NCBI GenBank assembly: GCA_025351145.1
Contig: JANXWM010000227.1
Coordinates: 1 to 23,455 of the forward strand
Reading direction: 5' to 3'
From: Chitinophagaceae bacterium
GTDB taxonomy: Bacteria; Bacteroidota; Bacteroidia; Chitinophagales; Chitinophagaceae
Length of the DNA stretch: 23,455 nt
The notes below the pieces were generated by a model, which worked only from the letters and a program-made list of their open reading frames with translations, was not told the DNA's origin and did no database searches. How positions within the stretch are numbered: the first letter of the stretch is position 1; every line of letters starts with the position of its first letter. This document shows positions 14,682 through 22,584 of this stretch, piece by piece. The translations under genes were made by a program, and so were the position numbers.

Positions 14682-16145
14682 ATGACCTATTGCAAACGGC
14701 AGATATTGGTTTGGTTATCTTGCAGCTTACAGGTTTTTGCATTTGCCCAGGTAGAACAACCTCCACCTGGTAAAGATTCATCAAATTCGTTAGTTAATGT
14801 TATTACAGCATATGTAAAAGCACAAAATGATACTTCACTTGTATTAATTGCTGATATCACTATTCATGGCAATAAAAGAACAAAACCTTTTATTATTGAA
14901 AGGGAGATACCTTTTAAACAGGGGGATTATATCCGGAGAAGCGATCTTGAAAAGAAGTTGACATTAGCCAGTCAGCAGATTAAGAATACAGCATTATTTA
15001 CAGATGCTTTTGTTTATATCCACAGCATACTGGGGCCGCTCGTTTTTATCAATATCGATGTAAAAGAACGTTGGTACTTTTTCCCATTGCCTTACTTTAA
15101 ACTTATAGACCGCAACTTTAACCAATGGTGGGTTGAGCAAAAAGCCAGTCTTAGCAGGGTTAATTACGGAATAAAATTTCAACAAGGTAATGTGAGTGGA
15201 CGTAACGACAAACTGGCGATAAACTTAATAACGGGGTACAGCAGGCAGGTACAGCTCAAATACGAACAGCCTTATGCTTTTAATTCACTGAAAAGTGGCT
15301 ATAGCTTAGCATTTAGTTATGCAAACCAACGGGAACTTAATTATCAAACAGATCTTAGCAAACAGGCTTTTTACAAACAGGATAAGTTTGTAATGGAAAA
15401 CCTGCATGCGGAACTGGCTTATTTATACAGGCCGGCAATTAAAACAAATCATACTTTCAGGGTTGGCTATGTAAGAACAGAGGTAAGTGATACAATAATT
15501 AAACTCAACCCGAATTATTACCCCGGAGGTGGCACTAAAATCTCTTTCCCCGAATTTTCTTATACCATTCAGTATTTTAATACAGATTACAGGGCATACC
15601 CTTCAAAAGGCTTTATGGGTGATGCAAGCATTACTCGAAAAGGCTGGAACAAGGAAATGAATCTTACCCAGTTGGAGTATCATGCCAATTATGCAATACC
15701 TGTAACTGCTAAAACCAACCTTTACCTGCAAAGTTCCGGTACACTAAAATTCCCTTTTAACCAGCCATTTTACAACCAGCAGCTTTTTGGCTATGGCGAT
15801 GCATTTTTACGCGGACTTGAATATTATGTAATTGACGGTTATGCAGGCCTGATGGGGAGAAGCACAATTCGCAGGGAATTTTTTTCTATGGTACTTAAAA
15901 CCCCGCCTAATACAAAAAAAGAAGTCATGATACCCATGAAATTCTTTGTTAAAGCCGGTGCCGACATGGGCTATGCCTATACCAAAACGGCCGGTAACAG
16001 TCTGCTCAGCAACAGGCTTCTTTATACAGAAATGATTGGCCTCGATATGGTAATCCCCTCCTACGATATAGTCTTTAAATTCGAATACAGCTTTAATCAG
16101 TTGGGAGAAAGTGGTTTGTTTTTCCATGTACGCACAGATTTTTAG
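14682..16145 (+). CDS. Omp85/BamA-TamA family outer-membrane protein with one POTRA domain
   Basis: The protein has 487 residues. Residues 1-23 are a signal peptide ending 'FAFAQ'. Residues about 55-130 form one POTRA domain ('IADITIHGNKRTKPFIIEREIPFKQGD...DVKERW'). Residues about 145-487 form a 16-strand-type barrel with the conserved segment 'FPEFSYTIQYFNTDYRAYPSKGFMG' and a C-terminal strand ending in Phe. It is shorter than BamA (five POTRAs), so it belongs to the small single-POTRA group in Bacteroidota. Such proteins insert or move proteins or lipids at the outer membrane; its exact client is unknown. It lies between the CBS gene and nadK, an arrangement I associate with Bacteroidota. 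Confidence 0.87.
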   Translation: MTYCKRQILVWLSCSLQVFAFAQVEQPPPGKDSSNSLVNVITAYVKAQNDTSLVLIADITIHGNKRTKPFIIEREIPFKQGDYIRRSDLEKKLTLASQQIKNTALFTDAFVYIHSILGPLVFINIDVKERWYFFPLPYFKLIDRNFNQWWVEQKASLSRVNYGIKFQQGNVSGRNDKLAINLITGYSRQVQLKYEQPYAFNSLKSGYSLAFSYANQRELNYQTDLSKQAFYKQDKFVMENLHAELAYLYRPAIKTNHTFRVGYVRTEVSDTIIKLNPNYYPGGGTKISFPEFSYTIQYFNTDYRAYPSKGFMGDASITRKGWNKEMNLTQLEYHANYAIPVTAKTNLYLQSSGTLKFPFNQPFYNQQLFGYGDAFLRGLEYYVIDGYAGLMGRSTIRREFFSMVLKTPPNTKKEVMIPMKFFVKAGADMGYAYTKTAGNSLLSNRLLYTEMIGLDMVIPSYDIVFKFEYSFNQLGESGLFFHVRTDF

Positions 16146-16240
16146 CCCTGCTTTATGTATCTCTAAAGCGTATCATACATCAAAGGTTTATCTTCAGGTA
16201 ACTCTAATACGCTAAATTTACAGTCCAATCAAAAGCTTAA

Positions 16241-17113
16241 ATGAAAGTAGCCATCTATAGCCGCGGGTTAGATCACGATCTTAAAACCCAGCTTATTATC
16301 CTTCTAAAAGAATTACAAAAGCATAATATTACCATATTGCTGCACCTGGCCCTTGTTGAATATAACATGGGGATAGATGCAAAAGGCATCACCATTTTTT
16401 CTCAATCTGCAGAGCTCGACGAAACTGTTGATTGCCTCATCAGCCTTGGCGGCGATGGCACTATACTCGATGCCGTAACATTGGTACGCAATAAAAACAT
16501 CCCCATTCTCGGCATCAATTTTGGCAGGCTTGGTTTCCTTGCCGGTATTGGCAAAGAAGAAATCGGACTTGCCGTAGATGCAATTGTAGCAGGCACTTAC
16601 GTGGTAGATAAAAGAACCCTCATTCACCTCGATGCAAGCATCCCCTTATTTGGCGATACACCCTTTGCACTAAACGAATTTGCCATTCACAAACGCGATA
16701 TTTCGCCCATGATAAAAGTACACACCTACCTCAATGGCGAATTCCTTAATACTTACTGGTGCGATGGTGTAATTGTAGCCACACCCACCGGATCCACCGG
16801 TTATAACCTTAGCTGCAATGGCCCCATCGTATTTCCCGATTCTTCCAGTTTTGTTATTACACCCGTAGCGCCGCACAACCTTAATGTGCGCCCAATTGTG
16901 GTACCCGACGGCAATATTATTTCATTCGAAATAGAAGGCCGTACAGATCAGTTTATTTGCGTAATGGATGCCCGCCGCGAAATTGTAGACAAAGACATAC
17001 AGCTCGCCATCAAAAAAGAAAAATTCACCGTAAGCCTTTTGCGCCTTAACGAAAATAATTTCCTCTCTACCCTGCGCACCAAACTTACCTGGGGCATGGA
17101 TAAAAGAAATTAA
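16241..17113 (+). CDS. nadK: NAD kinase
   Basis: NAD kinase phosphorylates NAD+ to NADP+ in the cytoplasm and is essential in most bacteria. The 290-residue protein has the family signatures: G70-G-D-G-T74 with catalytic D72, the N145-E146 pair that binds NAD ('ALNEFAIHK'), and the 'DGVIVATPTGSTGYNLS' block at 175-191, followed by 'GP'. The ATG at 16241 begins the usual first strand 'MKVAIYSRG'. A weak promoter-like pair TTTA (16187-16190) and TAAATTTA (16213-16220) lies upstream, so it may have its own start as well as read-through from the upstream genes. The convergent gene behind it is separated only by a repeat. Confidence 0.96.
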   Translation: MKVAIYSRGLDHDLKTQLIILLKELQKHNITILLHLALVEYNMGIDAKGITIFSQSAELDETVDCLISLGGDGTILDAVTLVRNKNIPILGINFGRLGFLAGIGKEEIGLAVDAIVAGTYVVDKRTLIHLDASIPLFGDTPFALNEFAIHKRDISPMIKVHTYLNGEFLNTYWCDGVIVATPTGSTGYNLSCNGPIVFPDSSSFVITPVAPHNLNVRPIVVPDGNIISFEIEGRTDQFICVMDARREIVDKDIQLAIKKEKFTVSLLRLNENNFLSTLRTKLTWGMDKRN

Positions 17114-17129
17114 TCCATCCATTTTATTG

Positions 17130-17178
17130 GCCAGGCATAAGAACATGTATTAAGCTTCGTTGCGTCGCACTCTTGTAC
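17130..17178 (+). repeat. 49-bp intergenic repeat, copy 11
   Basis: The GCCAGGC end is at 17130-17136, preceded by TTTTATTG, and a perfect core is at 17160-17178, followed by GTTCAGAT. It begins 16 bases after the nadK stop, in the gap between two convergent genes where no ordinary terminator is visible. Confidence 0.92.
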
Positions 17179-17266
17179 GTTCAGATACCTTACTGAACTT
17201 TTACCACAGAATAGACTAAGAGAAGGATATCGGGAAAATAAACCTTTTAACTAACCACATTCAGCA

Positions 17267-18112
17267 TTATTCCAAATCAAACATATCTCCGCTTGTGTAA
17301 ATGCTCAACTGCACATCAGTGAATTTTATCAAGCCTTTTGAATTAATCTGTAAATCTTTTGGCCTTACAAAACGAAGCACCTGGCTTTCGCCTGTTACTG
17401 TTACCTTCTTCCCGTGAACAATAATCGCCGTTGCCTCATCAATACCAATACAGGTGTATTGAGGGAATGCCGCAAGCGCTGAGAGTAAACGGTTATACCG
17501 GCTCCTTACTACAAAATGCTGGTCAATTATTCCACCATCCAATAACCCCAGCCCTTCACTGAATTCAATATTCTTATCCCATAATTTATCAAATGTTGCA
17601 CTGTAACTTGTATCGCCAAGCAACTGGTTGCCTGTAATCATATAGCGGCTCATTACAGCTGCCCCGGCGCTTGTGCCCGCTATAGTAGAACCATTATTAT
17701 ATGCTGTATGAATTACATCATAAACCGATGTATGCAAAACAATTTTCATAAAGCGACTCTGGTCGCCACCGGTAATAAAGATCAGTTTTGCATGTTGCAA
17801 AGAATCGAGCCACTGCCTGTTGTTTACTTTATCTGCCGTAAAATTTAAATTGGCAATTGTGTTGCTGCAGGCTTTTTCCAGGTCAGTTTTAATATAATAA
17901 AAAGAAGTATCAGGTTCTGAGCCAGACATGGGCAAAATGGCGATATAATCTGTGCTGCCAAGCTTCGCTATTTCAATTAGTTTTTGCACTAACTCCAAAG
18001 AACGGTCGCCACCTCCAATAATAAATAAACTGCCTTTTGCATTTGAACTTTGACAATAAGAAGAGAAGGAGCAAAAATGCAGCAGCACTATGACTATGAT
18101 TCTTGAATTCAT
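17267..18112 (-). CDS. Exported cyanophycinase-like peptidase (family S51)
   Basis: The 281-residue protein is a serine peptidase of the S51 fold (cyanophycinase, peptidase E). The nucleophile is S148 in G-T-S-A-G-A-A; 'FITGGDQ' (112-118) and 'DQHF' (197-200) are further family motifs, and 'GGGDRS' (33-38) opens the fold. An N-terminal hydrophobic segment with small residues ending near C20-Q21 indicates export to the periplasm. Cyanophycinase cuts the Asp-Arg polymer cyanophycin to beta-Asp-Arg dipeptides. No cyanophycin synthetase is here, so it may act on external polymer or on iso-Asp peptides. ATG at 18112-18110. It is downstream of the DUF5916 gene on the same strand. Confidence 0.87.
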   Translation of the reverse strand: MNSRIIVIVLLHFCSFSSYCQSSNAKGSLFIIGGGDRSLELVQKLIEIAKLGSTDYIAILPMSGSEPDTSFYYIKTDLEKACSNTIANLNFTADKVNNRQWLDSLQHAKLIFITGGDQSRFMKIVLHTSVYDVIHTAYNNGSTIAGTSAGAAVMSRYMITGNQLLGDTSYSATFDKLWDKNIEFSEGLGLLDGGIIDQHFVVRSRYNRLLSALAAFPQYTCIGIDEATAIIVHGKKVTVTGESQVLRFVRPKDLQINSKGLIKFTDVQLSIYTSGDMFDLE

Positions 18113-18176
18113 GGAAATAATTTAGACAGTAAGATATAGAATTTATGCTTTGCATTTGTTCAGTCATGTTCTGACC

Positions 18177-18225
18177 GTAAAAGAGTGCGACGCAACGAAG
18201 TTTAATAGTATTCCTTTTGCCCGGT
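18177..18225 (-). repeat. 49-bp intergenic repeat, copy 12
   Basis: The reverse core at 18177-18195 has one mismatch (GTAAAAGAGTGCGACGCAA). The GCCCGGT end is at 18219-18225. Read in the direction of the minus-strand DUF5916 gene, it has the 'plus' form and begins 11 bases after that gene's stop. Confidence 0.87.
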
Positions 18226-18236
18226 ACAAAACAACT

Positions 18237-20408
18237 TTACATATTCCACCAGTAGGTGAACTTCAATACCAGGGCGCGGTTGCGCACAGAAAGCGGTGCA
18301 GGATAATAATTATCTGTGTACACCAGGAACAGATCGCTTGCAGGTTTATACCGCCATTGAAAACGTGTATTGAGATTTATATTCTTTAGCTGATCGTTGT
18401 ACTGTATAAATGTGGTGAAGAATAATTTGTTGGTAAACGTAACATCGATGCGTGGGCCGATAAGCCAAAAATCCGTTACTCCCCAGGGTTGCGGAAGTGA
18501 AATATGGTTGTAGCTTGCATCGGCCACGATACTTACATACGGCTGAAAACGGTAGCCAATTTCGCCGGTAATGTTCAGGCGTTTGCCATCGGCATAATAG
18601 CCGCCATAGCGTGTGGAGAAAAGAAAAGTAAACAGTTTTTGCGGCTTTGAAACATAATCTGTACCCCATGCGTTCCAGTTGTGTTTGGTGCCGGTTGCCA
18701 GTGTATCTTTTCCTGAGTTGGTGGGATCGAATGGCTTTAAAAGTTCTACATAATCGTGGGCAATCCAGGTATCGAAAGTGCTTTGGTCGCGTAAATTGAA
18801 TTTATACATAAGAAAACTTTCATTATCTGTTTGATAAAAGTCTTTATTGAAATAATAGGTGGAACTAAACGTAGGACCATGGCTTAACACTACGCCACCT
18901 TTAGGGAAGAATAAATAATTTATCTGCGGATTTATTTTGATGTAATTGTTTCTCGGCACATAGCCCACTTCTGCATTGTAATTTTTACCAACATATTCGT
19001 GCTGCCAGGATACAGTCCATTTTTTATTGGTGTACTGCAGGTTGGCAGCATGTACAAGATCGCCAGAGGATTTGCCCGGGCTAAAAGATTTTACCATCAT
19101 AGCCTTGCCGGTCCATTTGTTATTGGCCGAAGCAAGATTATATTCTAATCCAAAATTTCGGTTGTATTGGTAATACACAGGTTTTGTGGTGTCTTTTCCG
19201 GGATTGTAGTCTATGGATTGTTTGTTCACAAACATAAAGCGGATATTGGAGCGGGCAAACAGGCGGCGCTGCAAAGCAAGCACAGCAAAGTTCTGGGGAG
19301 GCAAGCCTGTTTCATCTACGCTTTTCGTCTGCATATCCATTACACCTATCCGCCAGTCTTTATTAATGCTGCCGCTTAACCTTGCCCCATAATTTATGGG
19401 CACACCCAAACCAATACGCCGCGAAAAGAAAGGGCGGATGTTTGTATAACCGAAATTGGCAAACAGGTCGGCATTCTCTAAAAAAAATTGGCGGCGTTCA
19501 GGAAAAAATAATTCATAACGGTCAAGGTTAGTCACTTGCCGGTCTACCTCTACCTGCGAGAAATCTGGATTTACTGTTAAGTCTAAATTGAGCGAAGATG
19601 TTATGGCAATCTTGGCATCGGCACCGGCATCTTTTCTAAAATCTGTTTTAGTATGCTTGTCATAATCTTTATTAAGCCCGCCCAGTAAATAAGGAATTAC
19701 AGAAATATTGGCACCTGCCACCGGTGGAGGTGCATCCCAAATCAGGTTGCCCGTATAGGCAAGCGAGGCAGTAGGAAATTGCCTTGGCACTGGTGCCCAT
19801 GCAGACTTTTCGGCCACCTTAATATCAAGCCTGCTAAAATTGATGCCCCAGTTGGTAATCCCTTTTTTATAACGGATACTTTTAAATGGAATGGCTGCCT
19901 CAAATATCCATTGATTAGGGTAGTTTTTTACAACTGAAGTCCATTTGTTATCCCAGCTTAAATCGGCTTTGCCGCCATCATATAAAGTACCGTCCCACTG
20001 CGCACCTGCTGCGTTTGCGCCAAAAGTAAAACCATTGGTTCGGTCGTCAAACGGATCAATGAAGAAAATGAAATTATCATTTTTGCCAAACACAAAATCA
20101 CGTCGCAGTGACTCAATCATATAAGGCCCCGGCTTTGTTAAATAACAAACTGCAATAATGTAAAGGTTTGCGGTATCATAAGTCATCCTCACCTCTGTAT
20201 GTACTTTCGCGTGGCTGGTATCCATCGGAAGCACCATAAAAAAGTTATCCGCCGCCTCAGCATTTCGCCATGCTTCTTCATCCATTACACCATCTATTGT
20301 TATTGGCGAGGTAGCTTTTTTAATATGCAATTGAAAGGCCTGGTTCTTTTTCTGTGCCAATACAGAAAAAGTAACCAAAGAAAAAAGAATTGGTAAAATG
20401 AATTTCAA
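18237..20408 (-). CDS. DUF5916 outer-membrane protein with N-terminal CBM9-like domain
   Basis: The protein has 723 residues. Residues 1-19 are a signal peptide ('FSVLAQ'). Residues about 28-215 are a carbohydrate-binding family 9-like jelly roll ('ITIDGVMDEEAWRNAE', 'DDRTNGFTFGANAAGAQWDG', 'WIFEAAIPFKSIRY'). Residues about 240-723 are the DUF5916 part, a long series of barrel strands with the conserved 'VNPDFSQVEVDRQVTNLDRYELFFPERRQFFLEN'. The architecture is common in Bacteroidota; function is unknown, perhaps surface binding or transport. The start is TTG 20408-20406, because an in-frame TAA lies five codons upstream and no ATG is available. A -7-like TATCTTTC (20449-20442, 7/8) is at a suitable distance. 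Confidence 0.9.
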   Translation of the reverse strand: MKFILPILFSLVTFSVLAQKKNQAFQLHIKKATSPITIDGVMDEEAWRNAEAADNFFMVLPMDTSHAKVHTEVRMTYDTANLYIIAVCYLTKPGPYMIESLRRDFVFGKNDNFIFFIDPFDDRTNGFTFGANAAGAQWDGTLYDGGKADLSWDNKWTSVVKNYPNQWIFEAAIPFKSIRYKKGITNWGINFSRLDIKVAEKSAWAPVPRQFPTASLAYTGNLIWDAPPPVAGANISVIPYLLGGLNKDYDKHTKTDFRKDAGADAKIAITSSLNLDLTVNPDFSQVEVDRQVTNLDRYELFFPERRQFFLENADLFANFGYTNIRPFFSRRIGLGVPINYGARLSGSINKDWRIGVMDMQTKSVDETGLPPQNFAVLALQRRLFARSNIRFMFVNKQSIDYNPGKDTTKPVYYQYNRNFGLEYNLASANNKWTGKAMMVKSFSPGKSSGDLVHAANLQYTNKKWTVSWQHEYVGKNYNAEVGYVPRNNYIKINPQINYLFFPKGGVVLSHGPTFSSTYYFNKDFYQTDNESFLMYKFNLRDQSTFDTWIAHDYVELLKPFDPTNSGKDTLATGTKHNWNAWGTDYVSKPQKLFTFLFSTRYGGYYADGKRLNITGEIGYRFQPYVSIVADASYNHISLPQPWGVTDFWLIGPRIDVTFTNKLFFTTFIQYNDQLKNINLNTRFQWRYKPASDLFLVYTDNYYPAPLSVRNRALVLKFTYWWNM

Positions 20409-20495
20409 AATAGCAGCTGTTTATGAATAATTGGAATGCCTGAAAGATAAGTATTGTTATTAAACAGCGTTAAATAAAATGATGAAGGTTTTTTG

Positions 20496-20545
20496 ACCAG
20501 GCTGAAGAATATGAATTAAGCTTTCGTTGCGTCGCACTCGTGTAC
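20496..20545 (+). repeat. 50-bp intergenic repeat, copy 13
   Basis: The ACCAGGC end is at 20496-20502. The core at 20527-20545 has one mismatch (TTGCGTCGCACTCGTGTAC). The middle TGAAGAATATGAATTAAGCTT is close to the family consensus. This copy lies in a divergent promoter gap. Its core supplies a false TTG start for the downstream reading frame. Confidence 0.88.
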
Positions 20546-20583
20546 TTTCTTATCTTCTATGCAGCTTAAATAACAGCCTTCAA

Positions 20584-20614
20584 TTGCATAACTATTTTTA
20601 TTCAGTTACTTTTG
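20584..20614 (+). promoter_or_regulatory. Promoter of the M16-like gene
   Basis: TTG at 20584-20586 and an exact TAnnTTTG match, TACTTTTG at 20607-20614, are 20 bases apart, which is the ideal Bacteroidota spacing. Transcription would start near 20621, about ten bases before the ATG at 20632, so it fixes the start codon and excludes the longer frame from 20527. Confidence 0.65.
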
Positions 20615-20631
20615 CCCACTTAATAAAATGT

Positions 20632-21912
20632 ATGCCGAATAGAAAAGTTTCTCCTGCAATTCTTGATGCTGTTGAGTTCGATCTTAAACTAAAACCTTAC
20701 CAATATTTTACATTAGATAACGGGGTTCCGGTTTATGCTGTAGATGCCGGCGAAACAGATGTGCTGCAAACCGAATGGGTATTCAATGCAGGTAACTGCT
20801 ACGAAGATAAAAACATTGTTGCGGCAACCACCAACTACATGCTTAAGAACGGAACAAAGAATAAAACTGCATTTGCCATTAATGAACACTTTGAATATTA
20901 CGGAGCTTACCTTAACCGCAGTTGCTTCAACGAAACTTCAACCATTACACTTCATTGTCTTAACAAGCACTTAAATGTACTGCTGCCTGTAGTCACAGAA
21001 CTGATTACAGACAGCATTTTCCCCGAAGACGAACTTGCAATTTATAAACAAAACCAGCAGCAGAAATTAGAAGTAAAACTAAAGAAATGCGATTTTGTTG
21101 CTAACCGCATAATTGATGAACTGCTCTATGGCTTTAAACATCCCTATGGCATTTATACTTCCAAAGAAGATTATGATGTTTTACAAAAAGAAGACCTTGT
21201 AAAATTTTATCAGCAGTATTATACCAATGGAAGTTGCATGTTGTTTGTTGCGGGTAAATTACCTGTTGACCTTCAGCAGCAGCTCAATAACAATTTCGGA
21301 CAACTGCCTTTAAACCGGCAGGCCATGCAGGTTGTAACACATCGCATTGAGCCTGCAACAGAAAAAAAACACCATATTATCAATGATGCGAATGGGGTAC
21401 AAAGTGCAATAAGAATCGCCAGGCCGTTCCCCAACAGGCACCATCCTGATTTTATAAAAGTGCAGGTACTCAACAATATTTTCGGCGGCTTTTTTGGCTC
21501 CCGTTTAATGAGCAATATACGGGAAGATAAAGGCTACACTTATGGCATTTACAGTTTTATCCAAAACCATATTCTGCAAACCGGCTGGATAGTAAGTACC
21601 GAAGCCGGCCGCGATGTATGCAGTGCAACCATTACAGAAGTGTATAAAGAAATGGAACGTTTGCGCAACGAACCAGTGAGCGATGATGAACTGCACCTCG
21701 TTCGCAATTATATGATAGGCTCTATTCTGGGCGATCTCGACGGACCTTTTCAAATAATTGCCCGCTGGAAAAATTACATACTTAATAACCTTACAGAAGC
21801 CTACTTTTATAACAGTATTGAGACCATAAAAACAATTTCAGCTCCGGAACTTTTGCAGCTTGCAGAAAAATATTTTAAACCAGAAGATTTTTACGAACTA
21901 ACCGTTATATAG
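20632..21912 (+). CDS. M16 (pitrilysin) family protein lacking the zinc-binding motif
   Basis: The protein is 426 residues from the ATG at 20632. The reading frame is open back to 20527, but that stretch is a repeat and promoter. The M16 fold is clear: 'YFTLDNGVPVYAVD' start, 'NGTKNKTAFAINEHFEYYGAYLN', the partner-strand 'PRPFPNRHHP'-like region, 'VLNNIFGGFFGSRLMSNIREDKGYTYGI', and the C-terminal half. The catalytic HxxEH motif is replaced by A65-T-T-N-Y69, so it cannot bind zinc as a normal peptidase. No signal peptide is seen from this start. Family members of this kind serve as the non-catalytic partner of an active M16 subunit, but no active subunit is in the window. The holin-like gene follows two bases later. 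Confidence 0.87.
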   Translation: MPNRKVSPAILDAVEFDLKLKPYQYFTLDNGVPVYAVDAGETDVLQTEWVFNAGNCYEDKNIVAATTNYMLKNGTKNKTAFAINEHFEYYGAYLNRSCFNETSTITLHCLNKHLNVLLPVVTELITDSIFPEDELAIYKQNQQQKLEVKLKKCDFVANRIIDELLYGFKHPYGIYTSKEDYDVLQKEDLVKFYQQYYTNGSCMLFVAGKLPVDLQQQLNNNFGQLPLNRQAMQVVTHRIEPATEKKHHIINDANGVQSAIRIARPFPNRHHPDFIKVQVLNNIFGGFFGSRLMSNIREDKGYTYGIYSFIQNHILQTGWIVSTEAGRDVCSATITEVYKEMERLRNEPVSDDELHLVRNYMIGSILGDLDGPFQIIARWKNYILNNLTEAYFYNSIETIKTISAPELLQLAEKYFKPEDFYELTVI

Positions 21913-21914
21913 AC

Positions 21915-22277
21915 ATGGGCAAATTTTTAGGTAAATTACTTGTAACAGCGCTGGCAGCTCTTGTTGCTGCAAAACTGCTGCCCGGTGTAAGCATCGACAG
22001 CAGCGTTACAGCGTTGCTGGTAGCTTTAGTGCTCGCCCTGTTCAACAGCTTTGTAAAACCACTGCTCATCATTCTTACCATTCCCATTACTATCCTTACA
22101 CTTGGTTTGTTTTTAATTGTAATCAACATCCTCATCATCCAGTGGACATCCAATATTGTGGATGGTTTTAAAGTAGAAAACTGGTGGTATGCACTCCTCT
22201 TTAGCATACTCTTGTCTATATTCACTTCCCTCATCGAAAGTTTGATCGGCACAAATACAGGTGAAAAAAAACAATGA
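21915..22277 (+). CDS. Phage holin family (4-TM superfamily IV) membrane protein
   Basis: The 120-residue protein has four hydrophobic helices at about 4-25, 29-55, 56-78 and 88-108, and a polar C-terminal tail ending in Lys-rich sequence. The 'LFNSFVKPLLIILTIPITILTLGLFLIVIN' pattern is typical of the PF04020 'phage holin family', which is widespread in non-phage chromosomes. It is probably an inner-membrane protein of unknown function, not a lysis protein. The two-base spacing after the M16-like gene indicates one operon. A repeat copy starts immediately after its stop. Confidence 0.87.
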   Translation: MGKFLGKLLVTALAALVAAKLLPGVSIDSSVTALLVALVLALFNSFVKPLLIILTIPITILTLGLFLIVINILIIQWTSNIVDGFKVENWWYALLFSILLSIFTSLIESLIGTNTGEKKQ

Positions 22278-22326
22278 GCCCGGCATAGGTCCTTTGTGAA
22301 GCTTTACTTGCGTCGCACTCTTGTAC
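22278..22326 (+). repeat. 49-bp intergenic repeat, copy 14
   Basis: The GCCCGGC end at 22278-22284 starts on the base after the stop codon of the holin-family gene. A perfect core is at 22308-22326. The middle TGAAGCTTTAC is shared with copy 8. Confidence 0.9.
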
Positions 22327-22440
22327 TGCAGATGCAATAAGCAGCCGCAGGCTTCAGGTGCAGCCGGTAAACAACTTCAAAATTGCTAAACAGAAAGAGT
22401 GGTAAATCTTTGAACCAAAAGCTCAATACAATTACCGAAC

Positions 22441-22489
22441 GTACAAGAGTGCGACGCAACAGGCGATGAATCTTGTTCTAATGCCTGGC
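22441..22489 (-). repeat. 49-bp intergenic repeat, copy 15
   Basis: A perfect reverse core is at 22441-22459 and a perfect GCCTGGC end at 22483-22489. It faces copy 14 across 114 bases, so the two cores can pair over all 19 bases. Relative to adk (minus strand) it lies beyond the terminator. Confidence 0.92.
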
Positions 22490-22526
22490 TCATAATTGCC
22501 TTTAACAAAACCTAAAAATGGTGCAT

Positions 22527-22560
22527 AAAAAACCCGCTCATTAAAATAAATGGCGGGCTT
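22527..22560 (-). terminator. Rho-independent terminator of adk
   Basis: On the minus strand, AAGCCCGCCATT pairs with AATGAGCGGGTT, with a one-base bulge and an AT loop, followed by a T-run (the A-run at 22527-22532 on the plus strand). It starts 25 bases after the adk stop. Confidence 0.85.
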
Positions 22561-22584
22561 AGCAGTTGGTTTCGGCACTTTATA

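Noticed and set aside
20098..20112. CGTCGCAGTGACTC inside the DUF5916 gene as a repeat core
   Set aside because: Only the CGTCGCA part matches, it lacks the GCCAGGC end at the proper distance, and it is within well-conserved coding sequence.
21915..22277. Holin-family gene as a sign of a prophage
   Set aside because: This four-helix family is common as a chromosomal gene in non-phage settings, and no phage structural or lysis gene is nearby.
536..22489. Repeats interpreted as a CRISPR array
   Set aside because: The copies are kilobases apart, occur in both orientations, and have no regularly spaced spacers or cas genes.
536..22489. Repeats interpreted as ordinary Rho-independent terminators
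   Set aside because: A single unit has no GC-rich stem of useful length; only the 4-base TGCG/CGCA symmetry is present, and the T-rich tract lies on the wrong side of the unit.
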